Source of the DNA: Rhizobiaceae bacterium
GTDB lineage: Bacteria; Pseudomonadota; Alphaproteobacteria; Rhizobiales; Rhizobiaceae
Assembly: GCA_014380965.1 (NCBI GenBank)
Contig: JACMIV010000279.1
Coordinates: forward strand, 1-12,761
Length of the DNA: 12,761 nt
Reading direction: 5' to 3'
This document shows, piece after piece, positions 1 to 7,803 of this stretch; position 1 is the stretch's first letter, and every line of letters starts with the position of its first letter. Made by a program: the position numbers and the translations under genes. The notes beneath the pieces are model-generated. The model saw only the letters and a program-made list of their open reading frames with translations, ran no database searches and was not told the DNA's origin.

Positions 1-293
1 CCTGCTGCGACGGCGGTATTCTTCGGCACGAAGACGTCGTAGACGGCGTCGATGTCGGCTTCCGTCGGCGCGTTGCCGCGCGCGGCCTGCCAGGCGGCGG
101 CAACGCCCGGCAGCGCCAAGAGCGTTGCGATATGCGGGCGCTTGGCCATGCCCATCGGCCCGCGCGCCTCCTCGATCGTGATCGCGACGCCGAATTCGGC
201 AAAGGTCTCGACGAAGGCGCCCATCGGCGCGAGCGATCCGAAATCGACCACGGTGCCCGCCCAGTCGAAGATGACGGCCTTGAGATGCTGCAT
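1..293 (-). CDS. phnX: Phosphonoacetaldehyde hydrolase (phosphonatase), N-terminal part, cut by window edge
   Basis: This HAD-superfamily enzyme hydrolyses the C-P bond of phosphonoacetaldehyde to acetaldehyde and phosphate in the cytoplasm, the last step of 2-aminoethylphosphonate use. About 97 residues are in the window and the C-terminus lies off the left edge. The N-terminus carries VIFDWAGTVVDFGS, the family's loop 1, with Asp10 at the position of the nucleophile (Asp12 in the Bacillus cereus enzyme). Lys51 in PMGMAKRPHI sits where the family has its Schiff-base lysine (Lys53 in B. cereus); this residue separates true phosphonatases from generic HAD hydrolases. The ATG at 291-293 follows an AAGGA site with about 7 bases spacing. 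The gene lies 44 bases downstream of an amine oxidoreductase on the same strand, so the two are probably cotranscribed. Family assignment is firm; only the missing C-terminus limits it. Confidence 0.92.
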   Translation of the reverse strand, partial: MQHLKAVIFDWAGTVVDFGSLAPMGAFVETFAEFGVAITIEEARGPMGMAKRPHIATLLALPGVAAAWQAARGNAPTEADIDAVYDVFVPKNTAVAA

Positions 294-337
294 TGGGATT
301 CCTTCTCGGAGGGCGGGGCCGAGGGCCGGGATCGCTG

Positions 338-1474
338 TCAGGCGACGGGGCCGTAGAGGTCGGCGATGACCTCCTCGGCGATGGCGAAGGAGGTGCTTGC
401 CCCGGTGCCGCTGGTGATGACGACGATCCTCAGTGCGTCCGAGGGAGCGTCGACGAGCATCAACCGGTCCTTCGCCGAGGCATAGGTGCCGGTCCAGCGC
501 TCGACGACCTCCGGCGCCGGGCCGTCGAAGACGAGTGCGAACTCGTCGAGGATGAGGTCGTCCACTGCCGTCGGGGCGAAGGGGTCGGGGGTCGCAGCAT
601 AGTGATGGGAGTCGCCGACGACGAGCGAGCCGTCGGCGCTGCGCACGACGATGAGGTGGACGCCGTTCGCGATGTGCTCGCGCTGCTCGATCTCGAGGCG
701 CTCGCGGAGGGCTGCAGCCGCGGGCAGTTTGGAATAGCCGAGGTAGCGGATCATGCCGAGATCGGACATCACGGGCGGAAGCCTCGTATCGAAGCCGTCG
801 TGGCGAAGGCGCATCATGTGCAGCTTGCAGCGCGTCAGGCCGTAAGCGGCGAGGCGCTCGGGGTGAAGCGTCGCGAAGTCGTCGCCGGGGCAAACGACGA
901 CGGCTTCGGCCGCGATCTTGCCGCGGCTCGTCGTCAGGGCAGGGGGAGCGGCGGCATGGACGACGGTCCCGCGCAGAATGGTGACGCCGTGACGCTCTTT
1001 CAGGAAGGCGGCTAGGCGGGGGATCGCCTCCCGCGATTCCACGCGCAACTCGTGCGGACTGTGGAGGCCGCCGGCGAAGTCGCGGGTTCGAAGGCCGTCG
1101 CCGATGGCGTCCATTGCGGCGGGGGCGAGAAGGCGGCAGTCCCGGCCCATTTCGCTGGCCGCAAATTCCTCCAGCACGGCAAGCGCCTCGGAACGGCGCG
1201 CGATCGTGAGGAGACCGCGCTGCAGGATGGGGATGCCCGCTGCCTCCGCGACTTCGGCCCAGACGTCGCGTGAGCGCAAGGCGCGGCTCCAGCATTCGCC
1301 CTCCTCTTGGCCCGTCACGGTGATGAAGCCGAAATTGCGGATCGAGGCGCCGTTCGCCTGCGCGTCACGGTCGAGGACGACGACGCGCTTGCCGCGCCTT
1401 GCCGCCGCCAGCGCATGGGCGAGCCCGCAGATACCGGCGCCGACGATGGCAAGATCGAAACTGCGCTCGGACAC
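338..1474 (-). CDS. FAD-dependent amine oxidoreductase of phosphonate catabolism (TIGR03364-like)
   Basis: A DAO-fold flavoenzyme of 378 residues. The N-terminus FDLAIVGAGICGLAHA has the dinucleotide-binding GxGxxG at Gly12-Gly17. VVVLDRD follows as the second Rossmann strand, and SIRNFGFITV is typical of this subgroup. The C-terminal GTGASTSFAIAEEV segment closes the FAD site. Members of this clade occur beside phosphonatase genes, and some have been shown to oxidise 2-aminoethylphosphonate and/or its N-methyl derivative to phosphonoacetaldehyde (PbfC/PbfD-type enzymes). The downstream neighbour here is phnX, which consumes exactly that product. I chose the GTG at 1472-1474 because AAGGAG lies 5 bases before it and the fold starts right after. 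The frame stays open to an ATG at 1660, but that extension (62 codons) shows no family features. The exact substrate (primary amine, N-methyl or hydroxylated form) cannot be read from the sequence. Confidence 0.85.
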   Translation of the reverse strand: MSERSFDLAIVGAGICGLAHALAAARRGKRVVVLDRDAQANGASIRNFGFITVTGQEEGECWSRALRSRDVWAEVAEAAGIPILQRGLLTIARRSEALAVLEEFAASEMGRDCRLLAPAAMDAIGDGLRTRDFAGGLHSPHELRVESREAIPRLAAFLKERHGVTILRGTVVHAAAPPALTTSRGKIAAEAVVVCPGDDFATLHPERLAAYGLTRCKLHMMRLRHDGFDTRLPPVMSDLGMIRYLGYSKLPAAAALRERLEIEQREHIANGVHLIVVRSADGSLVVGDSHHYAATPDPFAPTAVDDLILDEFALVFDGPAPEVVERWTGTYASAKDRLMLVDAPSDALRIVVITSGTGASTSFAIAEEVIADLYGPVA

Positions 1475-1479
1475 CGTCA

Positions 1480-1485
1480 CTCCTT
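1480..1485 (-). promoter_or_regulatory. Ribosome binding site that fixes the GTG start of the amine oxidoreductase
   Basis: Read on the minus strand this is AAGGAG, followed by five bases and the GTG at 1472-1474. A second in-frame GTG at 1478-1480 overlaps the site itself and so is an unlikely start. No comparable site accompanies the upstream ATG at 1660. Confidence 0.7.
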
Positions 1486-1586
1486 CGTCCTGTCCGTTCG
1501 GCTTCCGCCGCGAATGCCGCGGCGATAGCGTTCCGATATCACCGCCTGATGACGCTGCCGCCGGAAGGGAAGGCGATTGCGGCCGG

Positions 1587-1598
1587 TCCCGATCGGGA
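1587..1598. promoter_or_regulatory. Perfect 12-bp palindrome TCCCGATCGGGA, candidate operator
   Basis: The twelve bases equal their own reverse complement. The palindrome sits in the divergent intergenic region, between a weak -35-like and a weak -10-like hexamer on the plus strand, where a dimeric repressor would block transcription. Both the palindrome and its placement could be chance in GC-rich DNA. Confidence 0.25.
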
Positions 1599-1769
1599 TC
1601 GCTAGAATACGCGGCAATCCGATAACGCCGGCCTAACCACAGGATGTCTTTTCGGGACATGGAAGCCGCGGATGCGTCCAGAATTCACCTTGAGGAAACG
1701 ACGGCGCTCCTATGGTCGCGGCTCCTGGAACCCGGTCCTGCCGCCGGTTCGATTTCCAATGGGACTTCG

Positions 1770-3209
1770 ATGGACGCAACCGTCATCCGCACCGGCCGCC
1801 CCGTCTACGTCGATCTCGACGGGACGCTGATCAAGACCGACCTCCTTTGGGAATCGCTCTTCTTCCTCGCCCGTCAACGTCCCGCAGATCTCTGGCGCGT
1901 CCCCGGCTGGCTCCTCTCCGGCAAGGCGCGCCTCAAGGCCGAGATCGCGAACCGGATCTGCTTCGACGCCGCGCTGCTTCCCTATCGCGACGAGGTGATC
2001 GACGAGATCGCCGCCGCGCGGATGCAGGGACGGCGCATCGTCCTTGCGACGGCGGCGAACGAGAGGCTCGCCCACGCCGTTGCCGACCATCTCGGCGTCT
2101 TCGACGACGTCATGGCGAGCGACGGGGAGGTGAATCTCTCCTCCCATGCAAAGCTTGCGCGCATCGTCGGCGAGACCGACATTCACGGGTTCGACTATAT
2201 CGGTAATTCCAAGGACGACGTCTGCCTCCTCGAAGCCGCCGCCGAGGCGACGGTGGTTGCGCCCGACAGCGCGGCGGCGCGCTGGCAGGCGGCGACCGGC
2301 GCCAATCTTCTCGACGGCGAGCATCGGTCGCTGCTGAAGCCCTGCCTCAGGGCGATGCGGCCGCACCAGTGGATGAAGAACACGCTCGTCTTCGTGCCGA
2401 TCGTTCTGACGCACGAGTATCTCGACGTCGCGATGATGATGGCCGGAATTATGGCCTTCTTCTCCTTTTCCTTCGCCGCCTCTGCCGTCTACATCCTCAA
2501 CGATCTCCTCGATCTCTCCTCGGATCGCCGCCACAAGACCAAGCGAAACCGCCCCTTCGCCAGCGGCGCGGTGCCGATTCCCGTCGGCCTCGCACTCGGC
2601 GTCGGCCTCCTCGTGGCCTCCGTCGGCCTCGCGCTGCTGCTCAATCCCGCCTACCAGCTCGTGCTGGCGGGTTACATCGCTGCGACGACGCTGTATTCCT
2701 TCTTCCTGAAGCGGATGCTGCTCATCGACGTCTTGACGCTCGCGGCGCTCTATACCGTGCGCATCGTCGCGGGCACTGCGGCCGCAGACGTCGAAGGCTC
2801 GTTCTGGCTGATCGCCTTCTCGGTCTTCTTCTTCCTCTCGCTGGCGCTGGTGAAGCGCTACACCGAGCTGATCGATTTCGGCACCGGCGCGGATCGCGCC
2901 ACCACCGGCCGCGGCTACCTCGACGCCGATCTCGAGACGCTCGGGCAGGCTGGAATGTCCTCGGGCTTTGCCGCTGTCATGGTTCTCGCGCTCTACATCG
3001 ACTCGACCGCGATCCGCGAACTCTACCCGATGCCCTGGATGCTCTGGCCGCTCTGCCCGCTGGTCCTCTACATCATCGTGCGCATCTGGATCCTCGCACG
3101 GCGCAACCAGATGCACGAAGACCCGGTCGTCTTCATCCTTCAGGATTGGCGCAGCCAGATCATGATCGGCGCCGGCGGCGTGATGTTCCTGACGGCCGCC
3201 TATGTCTGA
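1770..3209 (+). CDS. HAD-UbiA fusion, decaprenyl-phosphate phosphoribosyltransferase-like
   Basis: A 479-residue two-domain protein. Residues 1-190 form a HAD phosphatase-like domain: VYVDLDGTL gives Asp15 and Asp17, Lys128 is in SSHAKLA, and GNSKDD at 145-150 is motif IV. Residues 190-479 form a polytopic UbiA-type prenyltransferase domain with RPHQWMKN at 197-204, the metal-binding NDLLDLSSD at 244-252 and LIDVLTLAALYTVRIVAG. The membrane half resembles mycobacterial Rv3806c (UbiA), which transfers phosphoribose from PRPP to decaprenyl phosphate. Rhizobial NoeC, linked to Nod-factor arabinosylation, belongs to the same broad group. The HAD half could remove the 5-phosphate; this is inference. 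The next gene, overlapping by 8 bases, is DprE1-like, which supports this pathway over ubiquinone synthesis. I prefer the ATG at 1770, with GGGA 5 bases upstream; the alternative at 1644 adds 42 non-conserved-looking residues. Confidence 0.87.
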   Translation: MDATVIRTGRPVYVDLDGTLIKTDLLWESLFFLARQRPADLWRVPGWLLSGKARLKAEIANRICFDAALLPYRDEVIDEIAAARMQGRRIVLATAANERLAHAVADHLGVFDDVMASDGEVNLSSHAKLARIVGETDIHGFDYIGNSKDDVCLLEAAAEATVVAPDSAAARWQAATGANLLDGEHRSLLKPCLRAMRPHQWMKNTLVFVPIVLTHEYLDVAMMMAGIMAFFSFSFAASAVYILNDLLDLSSDRRHKTKRNRPFASGAVPIPVGLALGVGLLVASVGLALLLNPAYQLVLAGYIAATTLYSFFLKRMLLIDVLTLAALYTVRIVAGTAAADVEGSFWLIAFSVFFFLSLALVKRYTELIDFGTGADRATTGRGYLDADLETLGQAGMSSGFAAVMVLALYIDSTAIRELYPMPWMLWPLCPLVLYIIVRIWILARRNQMHEDPVVFILQDWRSQIMIGAGGVMFLTAAYV

Positions 3210-4587
3210 GGGCGCGCCGACGAACTGGGGCCGCACCGTGCCCGCCGGGGGACGACGGTCGGCCGAGGCGAGCTCCTTCCGCTTCCTGGCAGCCGGCCGT
3301 GGCCTGCCCGGAGGATCGCAGGGCGCCGTCCTTCCGTACGGCAACGGCCGCTCCTACGGCGATAGCTGCCTCAACGACCACGGCACGCTCATCGATTCGC
3401 GGGCTTCCGCCCGCATTCTCTCCTTCGATCCGGAGACCGGCCTCGTCGAGGCCGAGGCGGGGCTCCTTCTCTCGGAAGTCACGCGGCTTGCCGCACCGCA
3501 CGGCTGGTTTCTGTCGGTGACGCCAGGAACCCAGTTCGTGACGCTCGGCGGCGCCGTTGCCAACGACGTCCACGGCAAGAACCATCATGTCCGCGGAACG
3601 TTCGGCCGCTGGGTGCGTGCCTTCCGACTGGAGCGCTCCGACCGCGGTCCTCTCGATTGCTCCCTCGGCGAGAACACCGACCTCTTCAGGGCGACGATCG
3701 GCGGGATGGGCCTCACCGGCCTGATCCTGCGGGTGACGCTGCAGCTCCTCAAGGTACCCTCGCTCTCCATCGACGAGACGACGACGCGTTTCGACGCGCT
3801 GGCGGACTATTTCCGCCTCGCCGAGGAGGCCGACGGACGCCACGAATATGCCGTCGCCTGGATCGACTCGCTTGCCTCCGGCGCGTCCCTCGGGCGCGGA
3901 CACCTCATCGCCGGCGACCACGCGGCGGAGGGGAGCCTCGACGGGACGGCGCGCCCGCCGCTTACCAGCATCCCGTTCACGCCGCCGGTCAGCCCCCTGC
4001 GCGGCCTCGCGCTGAAGGCCTTCAACGAGGTCTACTTCCGCAAGAGCCCGGCCGGCACCAGCCGGAGGAGCGTTGCCTTCGACGGGTTCTTCTATCCGCT
4101 CGACCGGATCGGGGCCTGGAACCGGCTCTACGGTCCGAACGGGTTGCACCAGCACCAGAGCGTCGTTCCCTTCCAAGATGCCGAACGGGTCGTCCGCGCC
4201 CTTCTGGAATGCGCCGGCCATCATCGCCAGGGCTCGTTCCTGACGGTCCTGAAGCGGTTCGGCCCCGCGGAGAGCCCGGGCCTCCTGTCCTTCGCGCGGC
4301 CCGGCTACACGCTGACGCTCGATTTCCCGCACCGGGGAACGCGCACGCTCGCCCTCCTCGACGAGCTCGACGCGCTCGTCGTGAGCGCGGGCGGGGCGGT
4401 GAACCCTTACAAGGACTCGCGCATGGCGCCCCAGACCTTCGCGGCCTCGTTTCCCGAGTGGCGCGCGCTGGAGGCGATGCGCGATCCGGCCGTCCTGTCC
4501 GATTTCTGGCGCCGCACGGCAATGACGCTCGCCGCACACGACTGCGACGACCGCGTCGTGTCGTTCAAGTGCGCGGGCCGGCGCTAG
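3202..4587 (+). CDS. dprE1: DprE1-like FAD-dependent polyprenylphosphoryl-ribose 2'-oxidase
   Basis: A 461-residue VAO/PCMH-type flavoprotein matching mycobacterial DprE1 (also about 461). That enzyme oxidises C2 of decaprenylphosphoryl-ribose to the 2-keto form, the first half of epimerisation to arabinose. Seen here: the FAD-binding YGNGRSYGD at 46-54; GGAVANDVHGKNHH at 116-129, matching the HGKNHH segment of DprE1; SFLTVLKRFG; and NPYKDSR with Lys404 at the place of catalytic Lys418. In YTLTLDFP, Thr372 occupies the position of mycobacterial Cys387, the target of covalent benzothiazinone inhibitors. The start ATG overlaps the end of the UbiA fusion by 8 bases, implying translational coupling and shared function. 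A related sugar-lactone or alditol oxidase is possible, but the HGKNHH and KDSR motifs plus the UbiA neighbour favour DprE1. No DprE2-type classical reductase is in the window. Confidence 0.88.
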   Translation: MSEGAPTNWGRTVPAGGRRSAEASSFRFLAAGRGLPGGSQGAVLPYGNGRSYGDSCLNDHGTLIDSRASARILSFDPETGLVEAEAGLLLSEVTRLAAPHGWFLSVTPGTQFVTLGGAVANDVHGKNHHVRGTFGRWVRAFRLERSDRGPLDCSLGENTDLFRATIGGMGLTGLILRVTLQLLKVPSLSIDETTTRFDALADYFRLAEEADGRHEYAVAWIDSLASGASLGRGHLIAGDHAAEGSLDGTARPPLTSIPFTPPVSPLRGLALKAFNEVYFRKSPAGTSRRSVAFDGFFYPLDRIGAWNRLYGPNGLHQHQSVVPFQDAERVVRALLECAGHHRQGSFLTVLKRFGPAESPGLLSFARPGYTLTLDFPHRGTRTLALLDELDALVVSAGGAVNPYKDSRMAPQTFAASFPEWRALEAMRDPAVLSDFWRRTAMTLAAHDCDDRVVSFKCAGRR

Positions 4588-4692
4588 CAGTCCTTTTACC
4601 GTATCCGCCGATGGGTGCTTCCCAAACGCTGCGACGCGCCGCTGTTTAACCGAATGCTCGGCATGGCCCGATACTGAGGTCAGACATCGTGT

Positions 4693-4725
4693 CCCTGCAA
4701 ACCGCCCTGCAACCCGCCCCTGCAA
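4693..4725 (+). repeat. Three direct copies of CCCTGCAA upstream of the SMR gene
   Basis: Exact CCCTGCAA octamers lie at 4693-4700, 4705-4712 and 4718-4725, with start-to-start distances of 12 and 13 bases, close to one helical turn each. They end 21 bases before the ATG at 4747. Each of the first two copies is followed by a CCG-containing spacer. Such an array could bind a regulator along one face of the DNA or lie in the mRNA leader. No known operator was recognised. Confidence 0.45.
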
Positions 4726-4746
4726 CGAGACGACGAAGAGTGCCGA

Positions 4747-5202
4747 ATGGCGAAATATCTTCCTTTTATCCTCTTTACCGTGCTCACCAATGCAGCGGCG
4801 CAGGTGATGCTGAAATACGGGATGCTGCAGCTCGGCGCGCTGAGCTTTGCGGGTGTCAACCCGATCCTGAAGATTCTTCAGATCGTCTTCAGCCCCTTCG
4901 TGTTCCTCGGGCTCTGCACCTTCGTCGTCTCGATGGCCTCGCATCTGTTCGTGCTCTCGAAGGTCGAGCTCTCCTACGCCTTTCCCTTCCTGTCGCTCGC
5001 CTATGTCGTCGTCGCGGTCGCGGCCTGGCTCCTCTTTGCCGAGGACCTCAACGCCTACCGCATCGGCGGCATCGCGCTCATCTGCGTCGGTACCGTCTTC
5101 ATCGCGCAGGGCGGCTCGACCGTCCACGGCGAGGAGATGGCGGCTGCGTCCCCCTCCATCGGCCCGTCTTCTGGCCACCCCACCGGTAAGGTAACCCGAT
5201 GA
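4747..5202 (+). CDS. SMR/EamA-type four-helix membrane protein, candidate lipid-sugar flippase subunit
   Basis: A 151-residue protein with four hydrophobic segments (about 4-22, 46-70, 76-98, 104-122) and a hydrophilic 30-residue C-terminal tail. It aligns by eye with EmrE (for example LSYAFPFLS against GIAYAIWSG). However, the EmrE proton-binding Glu14 is replaced by Asn15 and the substrate-stacking Trp63 by Pro80, so a cation-drug antiporter role is unlikely. ArnE/ArnF, which flip undecaprenyl-phosphate aminoarabinose across the inner membrane, are SMR-like proteins of similar size. In this operon such a role on a polyprenyl-phosphate pentose is an attractive inference. A 159-base gap precedes the gene, and its stop overlaps the next start by 4 bases. 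Residues about 121-151, rich in Ser, Gly and Pro, look disordered. Membrane family is sure; the substrate is not. Confidence 0.78.
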   Translation: MAKYLPFILFTVLTNAAAQVMLKYGMLQLGALSFAGVNPILKILQIVFSPFVFLGLCTFVVSMASHLFVLSKVELSYAFPFLSLAYVVVAVAAWLLFAEDLNAYRIGGIALICVGTVFIAQGGSTVHGEEMAAASPSIGPSSGHPTGKVTR

Positions 5203-6209
5203 AACATATCATCTTCGGCGGCGACGGGTTCGTCGGCCGGCATCTTTCCGAGCGGCTCGTCAACGACGGTGAAGAGGTGATCGTCGCCGATATCGCCAAA
5301 AGCGAGCTGGCCCATTACGGCAAAGCCCGGCACCTTTCCATCGACGTGACCGATCCGTTGGCCGTGCGCGCCGTGCCGATCGCGCCGGACGATCAGGTCT
5401 ACAACCTCTCGGCCAAGATGCTGTCGCCGCTGCAGGTGCGCGCCAAGCGCCACGATTTCTTCTTCCCCGTGAACTATCACGGCACGAAGAACATCATCGA
5501 GGCGATGGACAAAGCCGGCGCGAGCCGCCTCGTCCACTTCACCACAGACATGATCTACGGCCATACCGTCGTCCATCCGATGACCGAGGAGCATCCGGTC
5601 TCCCCGCTCGGCGAATACGGTCTGTCGAAGTGGCGCACCGAAGAACTCAGCGCCGAGTGGCGCACCCGCGGCATGAACATCTCTTTGTTCCGCCCCCGCC
5701 TCATCATCGGCCCCGGCCGCCTCGGCATCCTCGAAAAGCTGTTCAAGCTGATCGACGCGAACCTGCCCGTCCCGATGATCGGCTCGGGCAAGAACCCCTA
5801 TCAGTTCATCTCGGTCTTCGACTGCGCGGAGGCCGCGCGTCTCGGCTGGAAGGCCGGGTGTCCGAACGAGGCCTACAATCTCGGCTCCCTCAACCCGCCA
5901 CCGGTGCGCAAGCTCCTCGGCGATCTCGTCAAGCATGCCGGCTCGAAGTCGCTCCTCATCCCGACGCCCGGTTGGGCGGTGAAGCGCACGCTCGACATGC
6001 TGGACCTTCTCAACATGCCGCTGATGGACCCCGAGCAGTATCTCATCGCCGACGAGATGTGCGTGCTCGACGTGTCCAAGGGCGCGCGCGAGCTCGGCTG
6101 GGTGCCGCAGTATCGCGACGAGGACATGCTGATCGCCGCCTATCGCGAATATCGGGCGAAGAAGGACGGCGCGATGCGCGCAGTCGCCTTCGCCGAAGCC
6201 GCCGAATAA
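5199..6209 (+). CDS. Extended SDR family NAD(P)-dependent sugar epimerase/dehydratase
   Basis: A 336-residue extended short-chain dehydrogenase, probably acting on a nucleotide- or lipid-linked sugar in the cytoplasm. The N-terminal HIIFGGDGFVGRHL holds the nucleotide-binding glycines Gly7, Gly10 and Gly13. TTDMIYG at 115-121 supplies the active-site Ser/Thr region. Tyr140 and Lys144 in YGLSK form the YxxxK catalytic pair. FRPRLIIGPGR is the usual substrate-domain motif. Cofactor and proton-transfer residues are therefore intact. It starts within the stop of the SMR gene (ATGA overlap) and precedes the aminotransferase by 11 bases. It could reduce or epimerise the keto-sugar left by the DprE1-like oxidase, although known DprE2 proteins are shorter classical SDRs. 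It could equally make a separate keto-sugar for the aminotransferase. The exact reaction is unknown. Confidence 0.82.
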   Translation: MKHIIFGGDGFVGRHLSERLVNDGEEVIVADIAKSELAHYGKARHLSIDVTDPLAVRAVPIAPDDQVYNLSAKMLSPLQVRAKRHDFFFPVNYHGTKNIIEAMDKAGASRLVHFTTDMIYGHTVVHPMTEEHPVSPLGEYGLSKWRTEELSAEWRTRGMNISLFRPRLIIGPGRLGILEKLFKLIDANLPVPMIGSGKNPYQFISVFDCAEAARLGWKAGCPNEAYNLGSLNPPPVRKLLGDLVKHAGSKSLLIPTPGWAVKRTLDMLDLLNMPLMDPEQYLIADEMCVLDVSKGARELGWVPQYRDEDMLIAAYREYRAKKDGAMRAVAFAEAAE

Positions 6210-6213
6210 GGAG
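6208..6213 (+). promoter_or_regulatory. Ribosome binding site AAGGAG of the class III aminotransferase
   Basis: AAGGAG begins inside the TAA stop of the SDR gene and lies 7 bases before the ATG at 6221. It decides the start, because the reading frame itself stays open far upstream through the SDR gene. Confidence 0.8.
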
Positions 6214-6220
6214 AACCGCC

Positions 6221-7678
<1,458 letters not shown>

Positions 7679-7700
7679 AGGGACGCTTCCGTTCTTCGAC

Positions 7701-7741
7701 AGAGGGGATCGACGTTCCGCAACGGGGCGTCGATCCTCTTT
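7701..7741 (+). terminator. Hairpin terminator after the aminotransferase
   Basis: AGAGGGGATCGACG (7701-7714) pairs with CGTCGATCCTCT (7728-7739): nine perfect pairs, a two-G bulge and further pairs. The 13-base loop contains a small CCG/CGG inner pairing. A short T run follows. It begins 22 bases after the stop codon and lies in the convergent gap before the DUF1194 gene. The T run is poor, so efficiency is uncertain. Confidence 0.6.
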
Positions 7742-7803
7742 GCATCTGCAACTTTACCATCCGCGCTGCGAGCGCTCGTATGCTGGAAGCAGCGACACAG
7801 CCC

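Larger units (their letters stand above)
1475..1769. promoter_or_regulatory. Divergent intergenic region between the phosphonate and lipid-pentose operons
   Basis: These 295 bases separate two divergent operons and must carry a promoter for each. On the plus strand TTGCGG (1578-1583) and TAGAAT (1603-1608) resemble sigma-70 boxes but have a 19-base spacer, longer than ideal. A perfect 12-base palindrome lies within that spacer. CTAACCAC at 1633-1640 resembles sites upstream of two other plus-strand units in the window. The plus frame is open from an ATG at 1644, but residues encoded there look unstructured. No RNA gene or riboswitch was recognised. Confidence 0.4.

Noticed and set aside
1644..1769. 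N-terminal extension of the HAD-UbiA protein from the ATG at 1644
   Set aside because: No well-spaced ribosome binding site, and 42 residues without family features before the HAD domain. The ATG at 1770 fits the domain start better, though the longer form is not excluded.
1710..3344. 544-codon open frame on the minus strand opposite the HAD-UbiA and dprE1 genes
   Set aside because: Its translation is Arg/Glu/Asp/Gly-rich without any recognisable domain. The plus strand encodes clear conserved motifs across the same stretch. It is a GC-rich codon-position shadow.
4645..4675. TTTAAC and GATACT as a sigma-70 promoter for the SMR gene
   Set aside because: The spacer is 19 bases and both boxes are weak matches, so it is too poor to call as a promoter.
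3160..5178. 672-codon open frame on the minus strand opposite dprE1 and the SMR gene
   Set aside because: Same low-complexity charged composition, and it spans two real plus-strand genes and their gap. No domain or signal supports it.
5630..6220. Upstream open extension of the aminotransferase frame through the SDR gene
   Set aside because: The residues are Arg/Pro/His-rich and out of frame with the real SDR. The AAGGAG at 6208-6213 and ATG at 6221 define the true start.
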